Of a stretch of 64,000 nt of DNA, positions 26,038 to 34,543 are shown piece after piece. The stretch is from contig NZ_BDBA01000025.1 of NCBI RefSeq assembly GCF_001612745.1, forward strand, positions 27,168-91,167. The letters are read 5' to 3'. The position numbers were made by a program, and so were the translations under genes. The notes beneath the pieces were generated by a model that saw only the letters and a list, made by a program, of their open reading frames with translations, made no database searches and was not told the origin of the DNA. The stretch comes from Nocardia amamiensis NBRC 102102. GTDB lineage: Bacteria; Actinomycetota; Actinomycetes; Mycobacteriales; Mycobacteriaceae. Positions within the stretch are counted from its first letter, which is position 1, and every line of letters starts with the position of its first letter.

Positions 26038-27021
26038 TCAACGGGCGAACCGGTCGATGGCCCGCAGGACGGCGGTGCGCATCGAGGGGCTGCCGGTGTG
26101 CCCGGAATCCTCGATGACCTGTAGTTCGGCGTCGGGCCACGCTCGTGCCAGCTGCCACGCCGTGTACAGCGGACCGCTGAGGTCGAGCCTGCCGTGGATC
26201 AGCACGCCGGGGATGCCCGCAAGCCGGTGCGCGTCCCGCAGCAATTGCCCGTCGTCCAGCCAGGCGGCGTTGGCGAAATAGTGCGTGCAGATCCGCACGA
26301 AAGCCAGTTGCGCCGCGTCCGGCTTGGCGCTGTATTGCCCTGGGCTGCCGAGGTTTTCGTGGGCGATGACGGCATCCTCCCAGGCGCACCAGCGCCCCGC
26401 CGCCAGCTCCCGCGCCGCCGCGTCGGGGCTTTCCATCAGCTTGCGATACGCCTCGACGAGGTTGCCGTCGCGCTCGGGGAGGGGAACACCGGCGCGGAAG
26501 GTCTCCCACTGCTCGGGCAGCAGCCGCGCGACGCCGCGATAGAGCCAGTCGATCTCTTCCGGCCTGGTCATCGTGATCCCGACGAGGACGATCTCGCTGA
26601 CCCGATCCGGGTGGCGCTGGGCGTAGGCGAGGATCAGCGTCGATCCCCAGGAACCGCCGTACAGCAGCCATCGATCGATGCCGAGGTGCTCGCGCAATCG
26701 TTCCATGTCGGCGATCAGGTGGTCGGTGGTGTTGTGTGCCATGTCGACCGTGGGGTCGGAGGCATGCGGCAGACTCTCCCCACACCCGCGCTGATCGAAC
26801 AGCACGATCCGGTAGACCTGCGGGTCGAACGATTTCCGCGCGCCCCGCCATCCTCCGCCGCCAGGGCCGCCGTGCACGACCAGTGCCGGTTTGCCCGTCG
26901 GATTGCCGCTGGTCTCCCAGTAGATGCGCTGGCCGCCCCCGACGTCGAGCAGCCCGTGGGCGTACGGGTCGAGGTCGGGAAAGGGCTGGGGTGCTTCGGA
27001 TTTCGGGTCAGGCGTGGACAC
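26038..27021 (-). CDS. pip: Proline iminopeptidase
   Basis: A 327-residue alpha/beta-hydrolase of peptidase family S33 that removes N-terminal proline. The oxyanion motif HGGPGGGG is near residue 50, FDQRGCGES near 78, the nucleophile elbow YGGSWGSTL near 118, and the C-terminal Asp (HGRLDLSGP) and His (EDSGHTGS) follow. The start is GTG 27021; the open frame continues upstream into ctaA but without similarity. It is 28 bp after the ctaA stop, so may be in its transcript. The protein has no signal peptide and is cytosolic. Confidence 0.9.
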   Translation of the reverse strand: MSTPDPKSEAPQPFPDLDPYAHGLLDVGGGQRIYWETSGNPTGKPALVVHGGPGGGGWRGARKSFDPQVYRIVLFDQRGCGESLPHASDPTVDMAHNTTDHLIADMERLREHLGIDRWLLYGGSWGSTLILAYAQRHPDRVSEIVLVGITMTRPEEIDWLYRGVARLLPEQWETFRAGVPLPERDGNLVEAYRKLMESPDAAARELAAGRWCAWEDAVIAHENLGSPGQYSAKPDAAQLAFVRICTHYFANAAWLDDGQLLRDAHRLAGIPGVLIHGRLDLSGPLYTAWQLARAWPDAELQVIEDSGHTGSPSMRTAVLRAIDRFAR

Positions 27022-27049
27022 GGATGACCACGGTACTCGCGGACGTGGC

Positions 27050-28018
27050 TCAGACGGCCTGCGTCGCGGGGGCCGGTGCGCCGACCCGCTCCCTGGTGCG
27101 CAGCGAGGCCCAGAGCGCCGCGGTACCGGCAGTGCAGGCCGCAGCCCCGCCCACATGCACGACGACCAGCGCCTCGGGCACATCGGTGAAGTACTGCACG
27201 ACGCCGACCAGCGCCTGCGAGCAGACCAATCCGAGCAGCACCAACAGCCGAGTGCGGACCGCGGGCGTGATGCCCACGGCGAACAAGCCGAACGCCAGGC
27301 CGACCAACAGCGCCAGATACCCGACCAGCAGCTGCGAGTGCAGGTGCACCAGCGTGACGATCTCGACCTCCAGCCGCTCGACAGGCCGCTCGATGCTCTT
27401 GTCACCGGCGTGCGGACCCGCCGCGGTCACCAGCGTGCCCGCGATCAAGACAGCGCCGAGCGCGACGCCGCTGAGCGCGGTGAGCCAGCGCAGCGGCGCG
27501 GGGGCCTGCACGGTGCCGACGCCGTCGTCGGGTTCGCCGATCTTCGCGTACAGCACCACCGCGAGCCAGACCATCACCATGGACGCGAGCAGGTGCGTCG
27601 CGACGGTCCACCACAGCAGTCCGGTGCGCACCGTGATACCGCCGATGATCGCCTGCACGACCGTGCCGCCGGGCATCAGCCACGCGTACACCAGCACTTC
27701 GCGGCGCCGCCGCGCCCTGGTCACCGCGAGCACGACGAGCCCGGCGCACAGCGAGACGACGAAGGTGAGCAGCCGATTGGAGAACTCGACGGCCTGGTGG
27801 ATCGCCGGAACCTCCGACACCGCGACCGGTGTGAAGCTGCCGGGGAAGCACTGCGGCCAGGTCGGGCAACCGAGACCCGACGCGGTGACCCGCACAACAG
27901 CGCCGGTAACCGAGATACCCGCCTGGGTGAGGATCACCGCGAGAGCGATCAGGCGCTGCACCCGCAGCGAGGGCAGCGGCAGCTTGTCGACGAGTCGCAG
28001 GAACGCGCGATACAGCAC
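27050..28018 (-). CDS. ctaA: Heme A synthase
   Basis: A 322-residue protein with eight membrane helices that oxidises the methyl group of heme O to make heme A for cytochrome aa3. The conserved heme-ligand histidines are visible in EVPAIHQAVEFSNR, TVATHLLASM, VHLHSQLLVGY and VVHVGGAA, and the paired cysteines in GLGCPTWPQCFPG are the conserved extracytoplasmic pair. The start is GTG 28018 (frames further upstream lack similarity). In M. tuberculosis ctaA also precedes the ABC and mptB genes. It uses the product of ctaB (14181-15170). Confidence 0.93.
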   Translation of the reverse strand: MLYRAFLRLVDKLPLPSLRVQRLIALAVILTQAGISVTGAVVRVTASGLGCPTWPQCFPGSFTPVAVSEVPAIHQAVEFSNRLLTFVVSLCAGLVVLAVTRARRRREVLVYAWLMPGGTVVQAIIGGITVRTGLLWWTVATHLLASMVMVWLAVVLYAKIGEPDDGVGTVQAPAPLRWLTALSGVALGAVLIAGTLVTAAGPHAGDKSIERPVERLEVEIVTLVHLHSQLLVGYLALLVGLAFGLFAVGITPAVRTRLLVLLGLVCSQALVGVVQYFTDVPEALVVVHVGGAAACTAGTAALWASLRTRERVGAPAPATQAV

Positions 28019-28086
28019 GTCGAAAATGGTAGCCCGGCCCGATCCGGCCACCGCACCCGGTCTACTACATTCGGTCGTTGGTCGGT

Positions 28087-28878
28087 TCAGTGGAAGCGGA
28101 ACAGCCGGGTCGCGAGGACACCGCACACCGCGCCCCACGCCGCGAGCACGGACAAGCCGAACCAGTCGAGACTGTTGCGCATCGCGTCCTCCAAAGCGAC
28201 CGCCAGCGCGCCCGAGGGCACCAGCCGGGCCAGCACGCTCACCGCGGTCGGCAGGTCGTCGCGGGCGAACACGATGCTGGAAATGCCGAGCATGACGAAC
28301 CACAGGATGTTCGCCAGCGCGAGCACCACCTCGGCCTTGAGGGTGCCGCCGAGCAGCAGGCCCATCGCCGCGAAGGTGGCGGTGCCGAGCGCGATCACCG
28401 CGGCGCCCAGCAGCAGCCCGACGGGTTCGGGGCGCCAACCCAGCGCGACGCCGATCAGGCCGAGCAGGACCGCTTGCAGCACCACGACGATGAGCACCGC
28501 CGCGCTCTTGCCCGCAATGACGCCCCAGCGCGGCAACGCCGTCGCGCCGAGCCGCTTGAGCGCCCCGTAGCGACGGTCGAAGCCGACCGCGATGGCCTGT
28601 CCGGTGAACGCGGTCGACATCACGGCCACCATCATCACCGCGGGCACGATGGTGTCCACCCGGTGCGCGCCCAGGTCGCCGAACGGCAGCAGGCTCAGAC
28701 CGACCAGCAGCGTGATCGGGATGAACATGGTGAGCAGCAGCTGTTCGCCGTTGCGCAGCAACAGGATCAGCTCGAGCCGGGTCTGCGCCAGCATCATCGC
28801 GGCGCGCGAACTCGGGCGCGGGGAAGGGGTGAAGGTGCCGGGCGCGAAGCGGTTGGCGGTCGAATCCTGCGTGCTCAT
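28087..28878 (-). CDS. ABC-2 type transporter permease
   Basis: A 263-residue protein with six helices, an ABC-2 exporter subunit. The charged start (SRAAMMLAQTRLELILLLRNGEQLLLTMFIPIT) and the amphipathic FDRRYGALKRLGATALPRW loop are typical of this family. Its ATG at 28878 overlaps the ATPase stop by 4 bp (28875-28878), so the pair forms one exporter. The same two-gene pair lies between ctaA and mptB in M. tuberculosis, where its substrate is not established; an antibiotic or lipid export role is only a guess. Confidence 0.88.
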   Translation of the reverse strand: MSTQDSTANRFAPGTFTPSPRPSSRAAMMLAQTRLELILLLRNGEQLLLTMFIPITLLVGLSLLPFGDLGAHRVDTIVPAVMMVAVMSTAFTGQAIAVGFDRRYGALKRLGATALPRWGVIAGKSAAVLIVVVLQAVLLGLIGVALGWRPEPVGLLLGAAVIALGTATFAAMGLLLGGTLKAEVVLALANILWFVMLGISSIVFARDDLPTAVSVLARLVPSGALAVALEDAMRNSLDWFGLSVLAAWGAVCGVLATRLFRFH

Positions 28879-29807
28879 CCGCGCAAATCCCGTCCGGTCA
28901 GTTCCAGGAAGACGTCTTCGAGACGGCGCTGATCGATCCGGATGTCGGTGGCCAGCACGTCCATTCGCGCACACCACGCGGTGACGGTCGCGAGCACCTG
29001 CGGAGTGATCTCGCCCTCCACCAGATACGTGCCCGGCGCGGTTTCCCTGGGCGCGAAGCCTTCCGGCAGCGCCCCCTTCAGCAGGTCCAAGTTCAGTTTG
29101 GCCGGCGCGCAGAACCGCAGCTGCCCGGCCGCGCCATGCGCCGTGACCTCGGCCGGAGTGCCGGAGGCGACGATGCGGCCGTGATCGATGATCACCAGCT
29201 GGTCGGCGAGCTGCTCGGCCTCGTCCATCATGTGTGTGGTCAGCACCACGGTCACGCCATCCCGGCGCAGAGCGTCGATCAGCTCCCAGACCATCAGCCT
29301 GGCCTGGGCGTCCAGACCCGCGGTCGGCTCGTCCAGGAAGACGATCTCCGGCTTGCCCACCAGGGCGCAGGCCAGCGCGAGGCGCTGCTGCTGCCCGCCG
29401 GAGAGGCGGCGGTAGGGCGTACGCCGGTTGTCCTGGAGACCGAGCGTGCGCAGCAGCCAGTCGGGGTCGAGCGGATCGGCGGAGTAGGCGGCCACCAAGT
29501 CGAGCATTTCGCCCGCCCGTGCACCGGGATACGCGCCGCCGCCTTGAAGCATGACGCCGATACGGGGACGAAGCCGTTCGGAATCGGCGACCGGGTCCAG
29601 GCCGAGCACTCGCACCACACCCGCGTCCGGCGCGGCGAACCCCTCGCACATCTCCACCGTTGTGGTCTTGCCCGCCCCGTTCGGACCGAGCAGCGCGAGC
29701 ACCTGCGCCGGTTCTACGTCGAACGTCAAGCCGTCCACCGCCGTCGTCTCGCCGAAACGCTTGACGACACCGTCGACACTGACGGCGGGTCCGGAACTTA
29801 CCGTCAC
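28875..29807 (-). CDS. ABC transporter ATP-binding protein
   Basis: A 310-residue ABC ATPase of the daunorubicin-resistance (DrrA) type. Walker A is LLGPNGAGKTTT near residue 40, the signature LSGGQQQRLALACALVG near 137, and Walker B EIVFLDEPTAGLDAQAR near 160; a C-terminal extension of about 90 residues follows. It energises the ABC-2 permease encoded downstream. The GTG start at 29807 overlaps the TGA of a 26-codon mini-frame in the MIRU-like element, so it may be translated by reinitiation from mptB. Confidence 0.92.
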   Translation of the reverse strand: MTVSSGPAVSVDGVVKRFGETTAVDGLTFDVEPAQVLALLGPNGAGKTTTVEMCEGFAAPDAGVVRVLGLDPVADSERLRPRIGVMLQGGGAYPGARAGEMLDLVAAYSADPLDPDWLLRTLGLQDNRRTPYRRLSGGQQQRLALACALVGKPEIVFLDEPTAGLDAQARLMVWELIDALRRDGVTVVLTTHMMDEAEQLADQLVIIDHGRIVASGTPAEVTAHGAAGQLRFCAPAKLNLDLLKGALPEGFAPRETAPGTYLVEGEITPQVLATVTAWCARMDVLATDIRIDQRRLEDVFLELTGRDLRG

Positions 29808-29961
29808 GACTCCGCCTCGCCGGCGCTCGGCTGGGTCGCGCCCGCTGGTGCTGTGTTGACGGTTCCCACGCTGCGCACGGTCACGACTCCGCCTCGCCGG
29901 CGCTCGGCTGCGTCGCGCCAGTTGGTGCTGTGTTGATGGTTCCCTCGCTGCGCTCGGTCAC
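29804..29961 (-). repeat. MIRU-like element: two 77-bp tandem copies with chained mini-frames
   Basis: On the minus strand two 77-bp units (29961 to 29881 and 29884 to 29804) each start GTGACC and end GCGAGGCGGAGTCGTGA. Mini-frame 1 (26 residues) starts at 29961, overlapping the mptB TGA by GTGA; mini-frame 2 (26 residues) starts at 29884, overlapping the stop of frame 1; its stop at 29804-29806 overlaps the ABC ATPase GTG. The copies differ at about ten positions and mostly at third codon positions or conservatively. The GAGGCGGAG before each GTG is a plausible ribosome-binding site. It matches the architecture described for mycobacterial MIRUs (77-bp units, stop/start overlaps). Confidence 0.85.
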
Positions 29962-31640
29962 GATCTCACACCGTAAGCAGTGGGCACCTGTGACGGAGCC
30001 GACACCCCCGCCTGCCCACGCCAGGGCAGCGCGTTGCGCGTGATCACGATGAACAGCACCCCGACGATCAGGGTGGCGATGGCGGCGCCCACGATCTGGA
30101 ACACCTCGAGGTTGGCGCCGCGCGGCATCAGGATCACGCTCACGACCGCCGAGAACGCCACCGCCGGAACGCGGAACACCGGCCGGGTGGCCCACGCGGC
30201 CATCGGCACGATCGCCCACAGCAAATACCACGGCTGCACCACCGGGAACAGCAGCACGATGGCGCCCAGCGCCACGCCGAGCGCGCCGACCGCGTGCAGC
30301 CGCCCCGTGCCGGTGGCCACCAGCATCCGCACCGTGAAGAAGCCCGCTACCACCGCCGCGATCGGCCGGGTGATGCTCAGCAGCGCGGTGGTGTGGTCGC
30401 CGAGTCCGAGCAGGACGCCGCCGAATCCGGTGATGATGCCGAGCACGGTCGGCAGCGACATCCAGCTGCGTACCACGCTGGCCGTGTTGAGGGTGTAGAT
30501 CCAGCCGAAGCCGAGCCCACTGACCGAACTGATGAAAAGCGTTGTGCCGAGGGCGATCGCGCCCAGCATGGCGGCCGCGATGGCGACGGTGCGCAGCGTG
30601 GCGCCCCAGCGCCGGGCCAGCGCCATCCCGACGAAACCGAGCGCGATGATCGAGGTGAACTTGATCGTCGAGGAGAGCGTGATGATCACCGCGCCGCTGG
30701 TCAGCCAGGCGTAGGCGCGGCCGTCGAACGGGTGGGTGTCCTCGATCGCGCGCAGGCAGAGCTCGAGTCCGGCCAGCATCAGCCCGAGCATGAGCGCGTC
30801 ATTGTGCACGCCGCCGACCAGGTGGAACAGCACCAGCGGATTGGCCGCGCCGAGCCACAGCGCGCTCACCGGCGCGACGCCGCAGCGCACCGACAGCCGC
30901 GGCAGCGCCCAGACGATCAGCGCGACTCCACCCAGCGCCAGCAGCCGGTGCACCCAGACGCCCGCGATGATGTTGTCGCCGGTGAGTTCGGCGATTCCGC
31001 GACCGATCCAGAGGAACAGCGGCCCGTAAGGCGCGGGAGTATCACGCCAGATTGTCGGAACGTTGTTGGTGAGGACGTTGTCGATCCCCAAACCAGCGAC
31101 CGGCCCCTCCTCATAGGGATCGATGCCGCGCGCGGCGATCTCGCTCTGCGCCAGGTAGGAGTACACGTCGTTGCTGAAAAGCGGCGGCGCCACGCTGAGC
31201 GGGATGATCCACAGCAACAGCGTGCGGTCCAGCTGCGAGCGGGTCAGCCGGTGGATGGGGGAGCCGCCGATGCCGCCCACCGCGAACCGCCCCAGCAGCA
31301 GCCAGGCCAGCACCACCACGACGGTGCCGGTCATGCACATGGCCAGCGAGCCGGTGTGCGCGCGGGCGAAGATGCCGAGCACGCGGACGCCGGAGGTCGG
31401 GTTCTGGTGCACCGGCTGCGCGCCGATGCCGAGCGCGCTGATCGCCATCAGCACCGTGCCCGTCGCGCCCATCAGGCGGATCCGGTCCAGCTGCGCCAGC
31501 TCTTTGCGATCGAGACCGGGGACTTCCGATTCGTCCCGATGCAGCACCGCGATGGTGTGATCGGGCGTGGGCACATCGAGTCCGAGTGCCCGGCGCCCGA
31601 ACGCCAGTGTCCTGCGCCGCGCGCCCTCCAGTACCGCCAC
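29958..31640 (-). CDS. mptB: Alpha-(1->6)-mannopyranosyltransferase MptB-like
   Basis: A 560-residue polytopic membrane glycosyltransferase (GT-C fold, about thirteen helices) that extends the lipomannan/lipoarabinomannan mannan core from polyprenyl phosphomannose. The conserved acidic motif lies in PLFSNDVYSYLAQSEIAARGIDPYE, followed by GPLFLWIGRGIAE. Length is close to the M. tuberculosis MptB (about 590). I chose GTG 31640, which leaves 95 bp to the divergent TetR gene; the frame extends upstream to 31736 and would then overlap it. The stop overlaps the mini-frames of the MIRU-like element. The gene implies LM/LAM-type glycolipids in the envelope. Confidence 0.88.
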   Translation of the reverse strand: MAVLEGARRRTLAFGRRALGLDVPTPDHTIAVLHRDESEVPGLDRKELAQLDRIRLMGATGTVLMAISALGIGAQPVHQNPTSGVRVLGIFARAHTGSLAMCMTGTVVVVLAWLLLGRFAVGGIGGSPIHRLTRSQLDRTLLLWIIPLSVAPPLFSNDVYSYLAQSEIAARGIDPYEEGPVAGLGIDNVLTNNVPTIWRDTPAPYGPLFLWIGRGIAELTGDNIIAGVWVHRLLALGGVALIVWALPRLSVRCGVAPVSALWLGAANPLVLFHLVGGVHNDALMLGLMLAGLELCLRAIEDTHPFDGRAYAWLTSGAVIITLSSTIKFTSIIALGFVGMALARRWGATLRTVAIAAAMLGAIALGTTLFISSVSGLGFGWIYTLNTASVVRSWMSLPTVLGIITGFGGVLLGLGDHTTALLSITRPIAAVVAGFFTVRMLVATGTGRLHAVGALGVALGAIVLLFPVVQPWYLLWAIVPMAAWATRPVFRVPAVAFSAVVSVILMPRGANLEVFQIVGAAIATLIVGVLFIVITRNALPWRGQAGVSAPSQVPTAYGVRS

Positions 31641-31734
31641 GAGACGAAGCCTAGTTCGCGTGGCGGTCGCGCACGGCGAACGGGCACCGCTCGTTCCGAT
31701 CGGACCTCTCCCGTTCGCGGGGGACAATCGACGC

Positions 31735-32397
31735 ATGGTTTCGGAGTCCAGGCGGCGTATCGAGGTCGCCGCGTGCGGGCTGCTGGCGCGGCACGGGTAT
31801 CACGGGTTCGGGCTGAAGGCGCTGAGCGAAGCGGCCGAACTGCCGTACGGCTCGATCTACCACCACTTCCCCGGCGGCAAGGAGGAGATCGCGGTCGCCG
31901 CGATCACCGGGACGGGGGTGTTGACCGGCCGGATGATCCGGCAGGCTCCGAGTGACGTGTTCGCCACCATGGCGACGCTGTTCGAATTCATGGTCGCCAA
32001 GCTGGCGGACTCGGACTGGACCGACGGGTGCCCGATCGGCACGCCCGCGCTGGACGGCGGCAGCGACGTCGACGCGGTGCGCTCGGCCTGCGTATCCGCC
32101 TTCGACACCATGGAGCACGCTTTCGCCGGGCTGCTCACCGAGCTGGGCCTGCGCGAGGAAGATGCCGCGGCGTTGGCCACGACCGTGGTCGCCGCCTACG
32201 AGGGCGCCACGATTCTGGCCCGGATCAGGCAATCCGACGCGCCGTTGCGGACCGTGGCGGATTCCATGGAGCGGCTGATCCGGTGGACGTTTGCCGCGAG
32301 CAGCGCCGGGTCCGCGCCGGGCGATGCGTCCGGGGCGCATCCGTCGGCCGCCGGAAGCACTTCGGAAATGCCGTTCGAGCAGGGCGATTCGGCGTAA
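31735..32397 (+). CDS. TetR family regulator (LmrA/YxaF-like)
   Basis: A 220-residue repressor: the N-terminal HTH is RRRIEVAACGLLARHGYHGFGLKALSEAAELPYGSIYHHFPGGKEEIA (residues 5-50), the LmrA/YxaF type being suggested by the PYGSIYHHFPGGKEE motif. A ligand-binding helical domain follows, with an extended Ser/Gly-rich tail of about 35 residues. It lies divergent from mptB (95 bp) and is 39 bp upstream of the alcohol dehydrogenase gene, with a dyad operator in that gap. It probably represses the dehydrogenase gene and possibly itself. Confidence 0.88.
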   Translation: MVSESRRRIEVAACGLLARHGYHGFGLKALSEAAELPYGSIYHHFPGGKEEIAVAAITGTGVLTGRMIRQAPSDVFATMATLFEFMVAKLADSDWTDGCPIGTPALDGGSDVDAVRSACVSAFDTMEHAFAGLLTELGLREEDAAALATTVVAAYEGATILARIRQSDAPLRTVADSMERLIRWTFAASSAGSAPGDASGAHPSAAGSTSEMPFEQGDSA

Positions 32398-32406
32398 AGC
32401 CTTGAT

Positions 32407-32435
32407 TAGAAAGAACGTTCTAGCGACACTAGAAC
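32407..32435 (+). promoter_or_regulatory. TetR operator: overlapping dyads before the dehydrogenase gene
   Basis: GTTCTAG-N5-CTAGAAC (32417-32435) is a perfect 7-bp inverted repeat, ending 1 bp before the ATG at 32437. It overlaps the palindrome AGAACGTTCT (32412-32421) and a TAGAA-N6-TTCTA dyad (32407-32423). There is no separate Shine-Dalgarno sequence, so the operator covers the 5' leader of the dehydrogenase gene. Confidence 0.65.
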
Positions 32436-32436
32436 G

Positions 32437-33456
32437 ATGAAGCGTCTGATGCTCACCGGTCCTGGCGAACTGCGTTGGGAAGAACACCCGGAACCCGAAC
32501 TGAGCGGCCCTGGCCAGGCATTGGTGCGGCCGGTCGCGCTGGCCACCTGCGACATCGATCCTGCTGTCCTGCGCGGAGCGTTCCCGCTGGCCGGGCCGTA
32601 CCCGTTCGGGCACGAGGGCGTCGCCGAGGTGGTCGCGGTCGGGCCGGAGGTCCGCAGCGTCGCCGTGGGCGATCGTGCCGTCGTGCCCTTCCAGATCTCC
32701 TGCGGCAGTTGCCGGTCGTGCACGCGGGGCCGGACCGGGAACTGCGGCAGCCATCCACCGCTGTCCACTTTCGGGCTGGGCGCCATGGGCGGGCTGGACT
32801 GGGGCGGGTTGTGGGCCGACCTGGCCCTGGTGCCCCACGCCGACGCCATGCTCGTGCCGCTGCCGTCCGGCGTCGATCCGGTCGCCGTGGCCAGCGCCAG
32901 CGACAACATCCCCGATGCCTATCGCTCCGTCGGACCCCAACTCGCCGCCGATCCGGGCGCTGAAGTCCTCGTGATCGGCGGCCCCGCCGCCCCCTCCATC
33001 GGACTGTATGCCGCCGGGCTCGCGGTCGCGCTCGGCTCCGCTCGCGTCGTCTATCTCGATGACTCCGCGGAGCGGTTGGCGATCGCGAACTCGCTCGGCG
33101 CGGAGGCGATCGAGGGGCCGCGAGATGCTCGTGTCGGCCGGTTCCCGGTCATCGTGGAGGCGGCGGGCGGAGCTATGGCGCTGCGCGCGGCGATCGACGC
33201 GACCGCCTACGACGGCTGGTGCACCAGCGTCAGCGTCCAATTGCAGGACGTCGCCCTGCCGATCCTCGGCATGTACACCCGCTGCTGCACCTTCCACACC
33301 GGCCGCGCGCACGTCCGTCCGGTCATTCCGGCGGTCCTCGATCTGGTATCCGCGGGCCGCTTCGATCCGGCGCTCGTCACGACCGCCACGGTCGCGTGGG
33401 ACGAAGCCGTGGACGCGCTTTTGGAGACGCCGATGAAGCTGGTCGCCGTGCGGTGA
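32437..33456 (+). CDS. Zinc-dependent alcohol dehydrogenase family protein
   Basis: A 339-residue medium-chain dehydrogenase. GHEGVAEV near residue 57 is the catalytic zinc motif, with Cys of VALATCDID (residue 38) as the first ligand; the structural zinc site is CGSCRSCTRGRTGNC (about 90-104), and the nucleotide-binding region VIGGPAAPSIGLYAAG is atypical for a GxGxxG. The substrate is unknown. It is under the TetR operator that directly precedes it, so it is likely induced by its own substrate or a related alcohol or aldehyde. In M. tuberculosis the TetR and dehydrogenase genes are absent here. Confidence 0.85.
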   Translation: MKRLMLTGPGELRWEEHPEPELSGPGQALVRPVALATCDIDPAVLRGAFPLAGPYPFGHEGVAEVVAVGPEVRSVAVGDRAVVPFQISCGSCRSCTRGRTGNCGSHPPLSTFGLGAMGGLDWGGLWADLALVPHADAMLVPLPSGVDPVAVASASDNIPDAYRSVGPQLAADPGAEVLVIGGPAAPSIGLYAAGLAVALGSARVVYLDDSAERLAIANSLGAEAIEGPRDARVGRFPVIVEAAGGAMALRAAIDATAYDGWCTSVSVQLQDVALPILGMYTRCCTFHTGRAHVRPVIPAVLDLVSAGRFDPALVTTATVAWDEAVDALLETPMKLVAVR

Positions 33457-33722
33457 ACGCCGCTTGTGACCAATCGCACTCCATTCGCGCATCACCGCGC
33501 CGGATACCGGTCCGGTCGCGCTCGCCCTCGGCGATGACCGGTCGGCGTTCGCCGACGGATTTCGTTCAGCACTACCTATCCGCAGGTCAGCGGGCGGAAA
33601 GCGGGCGCAGGTGGCGGGTCGGCAGCCCTCCTGTACGGACGCTCGGCGCAGCAGAATTCGCGCAGGTCAGTCGGGTGGCGAACTCAGGGGACCCTTATTA
33701 GATTTCGGGAACGAATTCCGCC

Positions 33723-33737
33723 ACACTGATGTTGTGA
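33723..33737 (+). promoter_or_regulatory. SufR binding site overlapping the sufR start
   Basis: ACACT-GATGT-TGTGA exactly matches ACACT-N5-TGTGA, the inverted repeat that SufR is reported to recognise upstream of its own operon in M. tuberculosis. Here it runs into the GTG start (33734-33736). A TTATTAGATT stretch about 25 bp upstream may be the -10 region. The overlap with the start codon suggests leaderless translation or a downstream start. Confidence 0.7.
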
Positions 33738-34543
33738 AAACCGTGGGTTTGCGGACAGACGACACAGGAACCGGTCGCCGGGCCGGTGCCGGGTCGGTCG
33801 CTGCTCCCGCGACGGTCGGCGGCGAGGGACATACCCGTGCGGCCATCGTCCAGTTGCTGCTGGAGGAAGGGCCGATCACCGCGACCGCCATCGGGAACCG
33901 GCTGGGCCTGGCCCCGGCGGGGGTGCGCAGGCACCTGGAAGCCCTGATCGAGTCCGGTCAGGCACGAGCCAGCCGGTCGGCGCCGTGGCAGCAGAAGGGC
34001 CGCGGCCGCCCGGCCAAGCAATACCAGCTCACCGCGGCGGGCCGAGGCAAATTGGGCCACGCCTACGACGATCTGGCTGGAGCGGCCATGCGGCAGCTCG
34101 GCAAGATCGGCGGCGAACAGGCCATCACCGAGTTCGCCCGCCAGCGGGCACGCACTATCGTGGCCGGGATCGAACCGGTCGAGGAGCACACCCCGGAGCA
34201 GACCGAGGCCAAGGCCGAGGAGATCGCCGAAGCGTTCACCGACGCCGGTTTCGCCGCCACCACCCGCAAGGTGGGTGCGGGCGTGCAGATCTGCCAGCAC
34301 CACTGCCCGGTCTCGCACGTCGCCGAGGAGTTCCCGCAGCTGTGCGCGGCTGAACTCGAGGCGTTCCGCGAGTTGCTCGGCACGCACGTGCAGCGGCTGG
34401 CGACGATCGCCAACGGCGACTGCGCGTGCACCACGCACGTGCCGCTGGTGGTGCCACCGGTAGCCCACACCACAACGTCAGCACAAACCGCTGCACAGCC
34501 CGCAGCGGTACGAACGAACGACTCCGGAAGGAGTGCCGAATGA
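33734..34543 (+). CDS. sufR: SufR, Fe-S-dependent regulator of the SUF operon
   Basis: A 269-residue DeoR/ArsR-like HTH regulator that uses a bound Fe-S cluster to repress the suf operon. The HTH is [43 protein letters not shown] (about residues 35-76), with the long charged linker expected after it. Cysteines for cluster binding appear in [19 protein letters not shown] and NGDCAC. The start is GTG 33734, which lies within its own operator. It ends by an ATGA overlap with sufB (34540-34543), so the regulator is the first gene of the operon. Confidence 0.92.
   Translation: MKTVGLRTDDTGTGRRAGAGSVAAPATVGGEGHTRAAIVQLLLEEGPITATAIGNRLGLAPAGVRRHLEALIESGQARASRSAPWQQKGRGRPAKQYQLTAAGRGKLGHAYDDLAGAAMRQLGKIGGEQAITEFARQRARTIVAGIEPVEEHTPEQTEAKAEEIAEAFTDAGFAATTRKVGAGVQICQHHCPVSHVAEEFPQLCAAELEAFRELLGTHVQRLATIANGDCACTTHVPLVVPPVAHTTTSAQTAAQPAAVRTNDSGRSAE

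Noticed and set aside
32437..33456. The dehydrogenase as part of the suf operon
   Set aside because: It is separated from sufR by 277 bp containing a SufR site, and has its own TetR operator.
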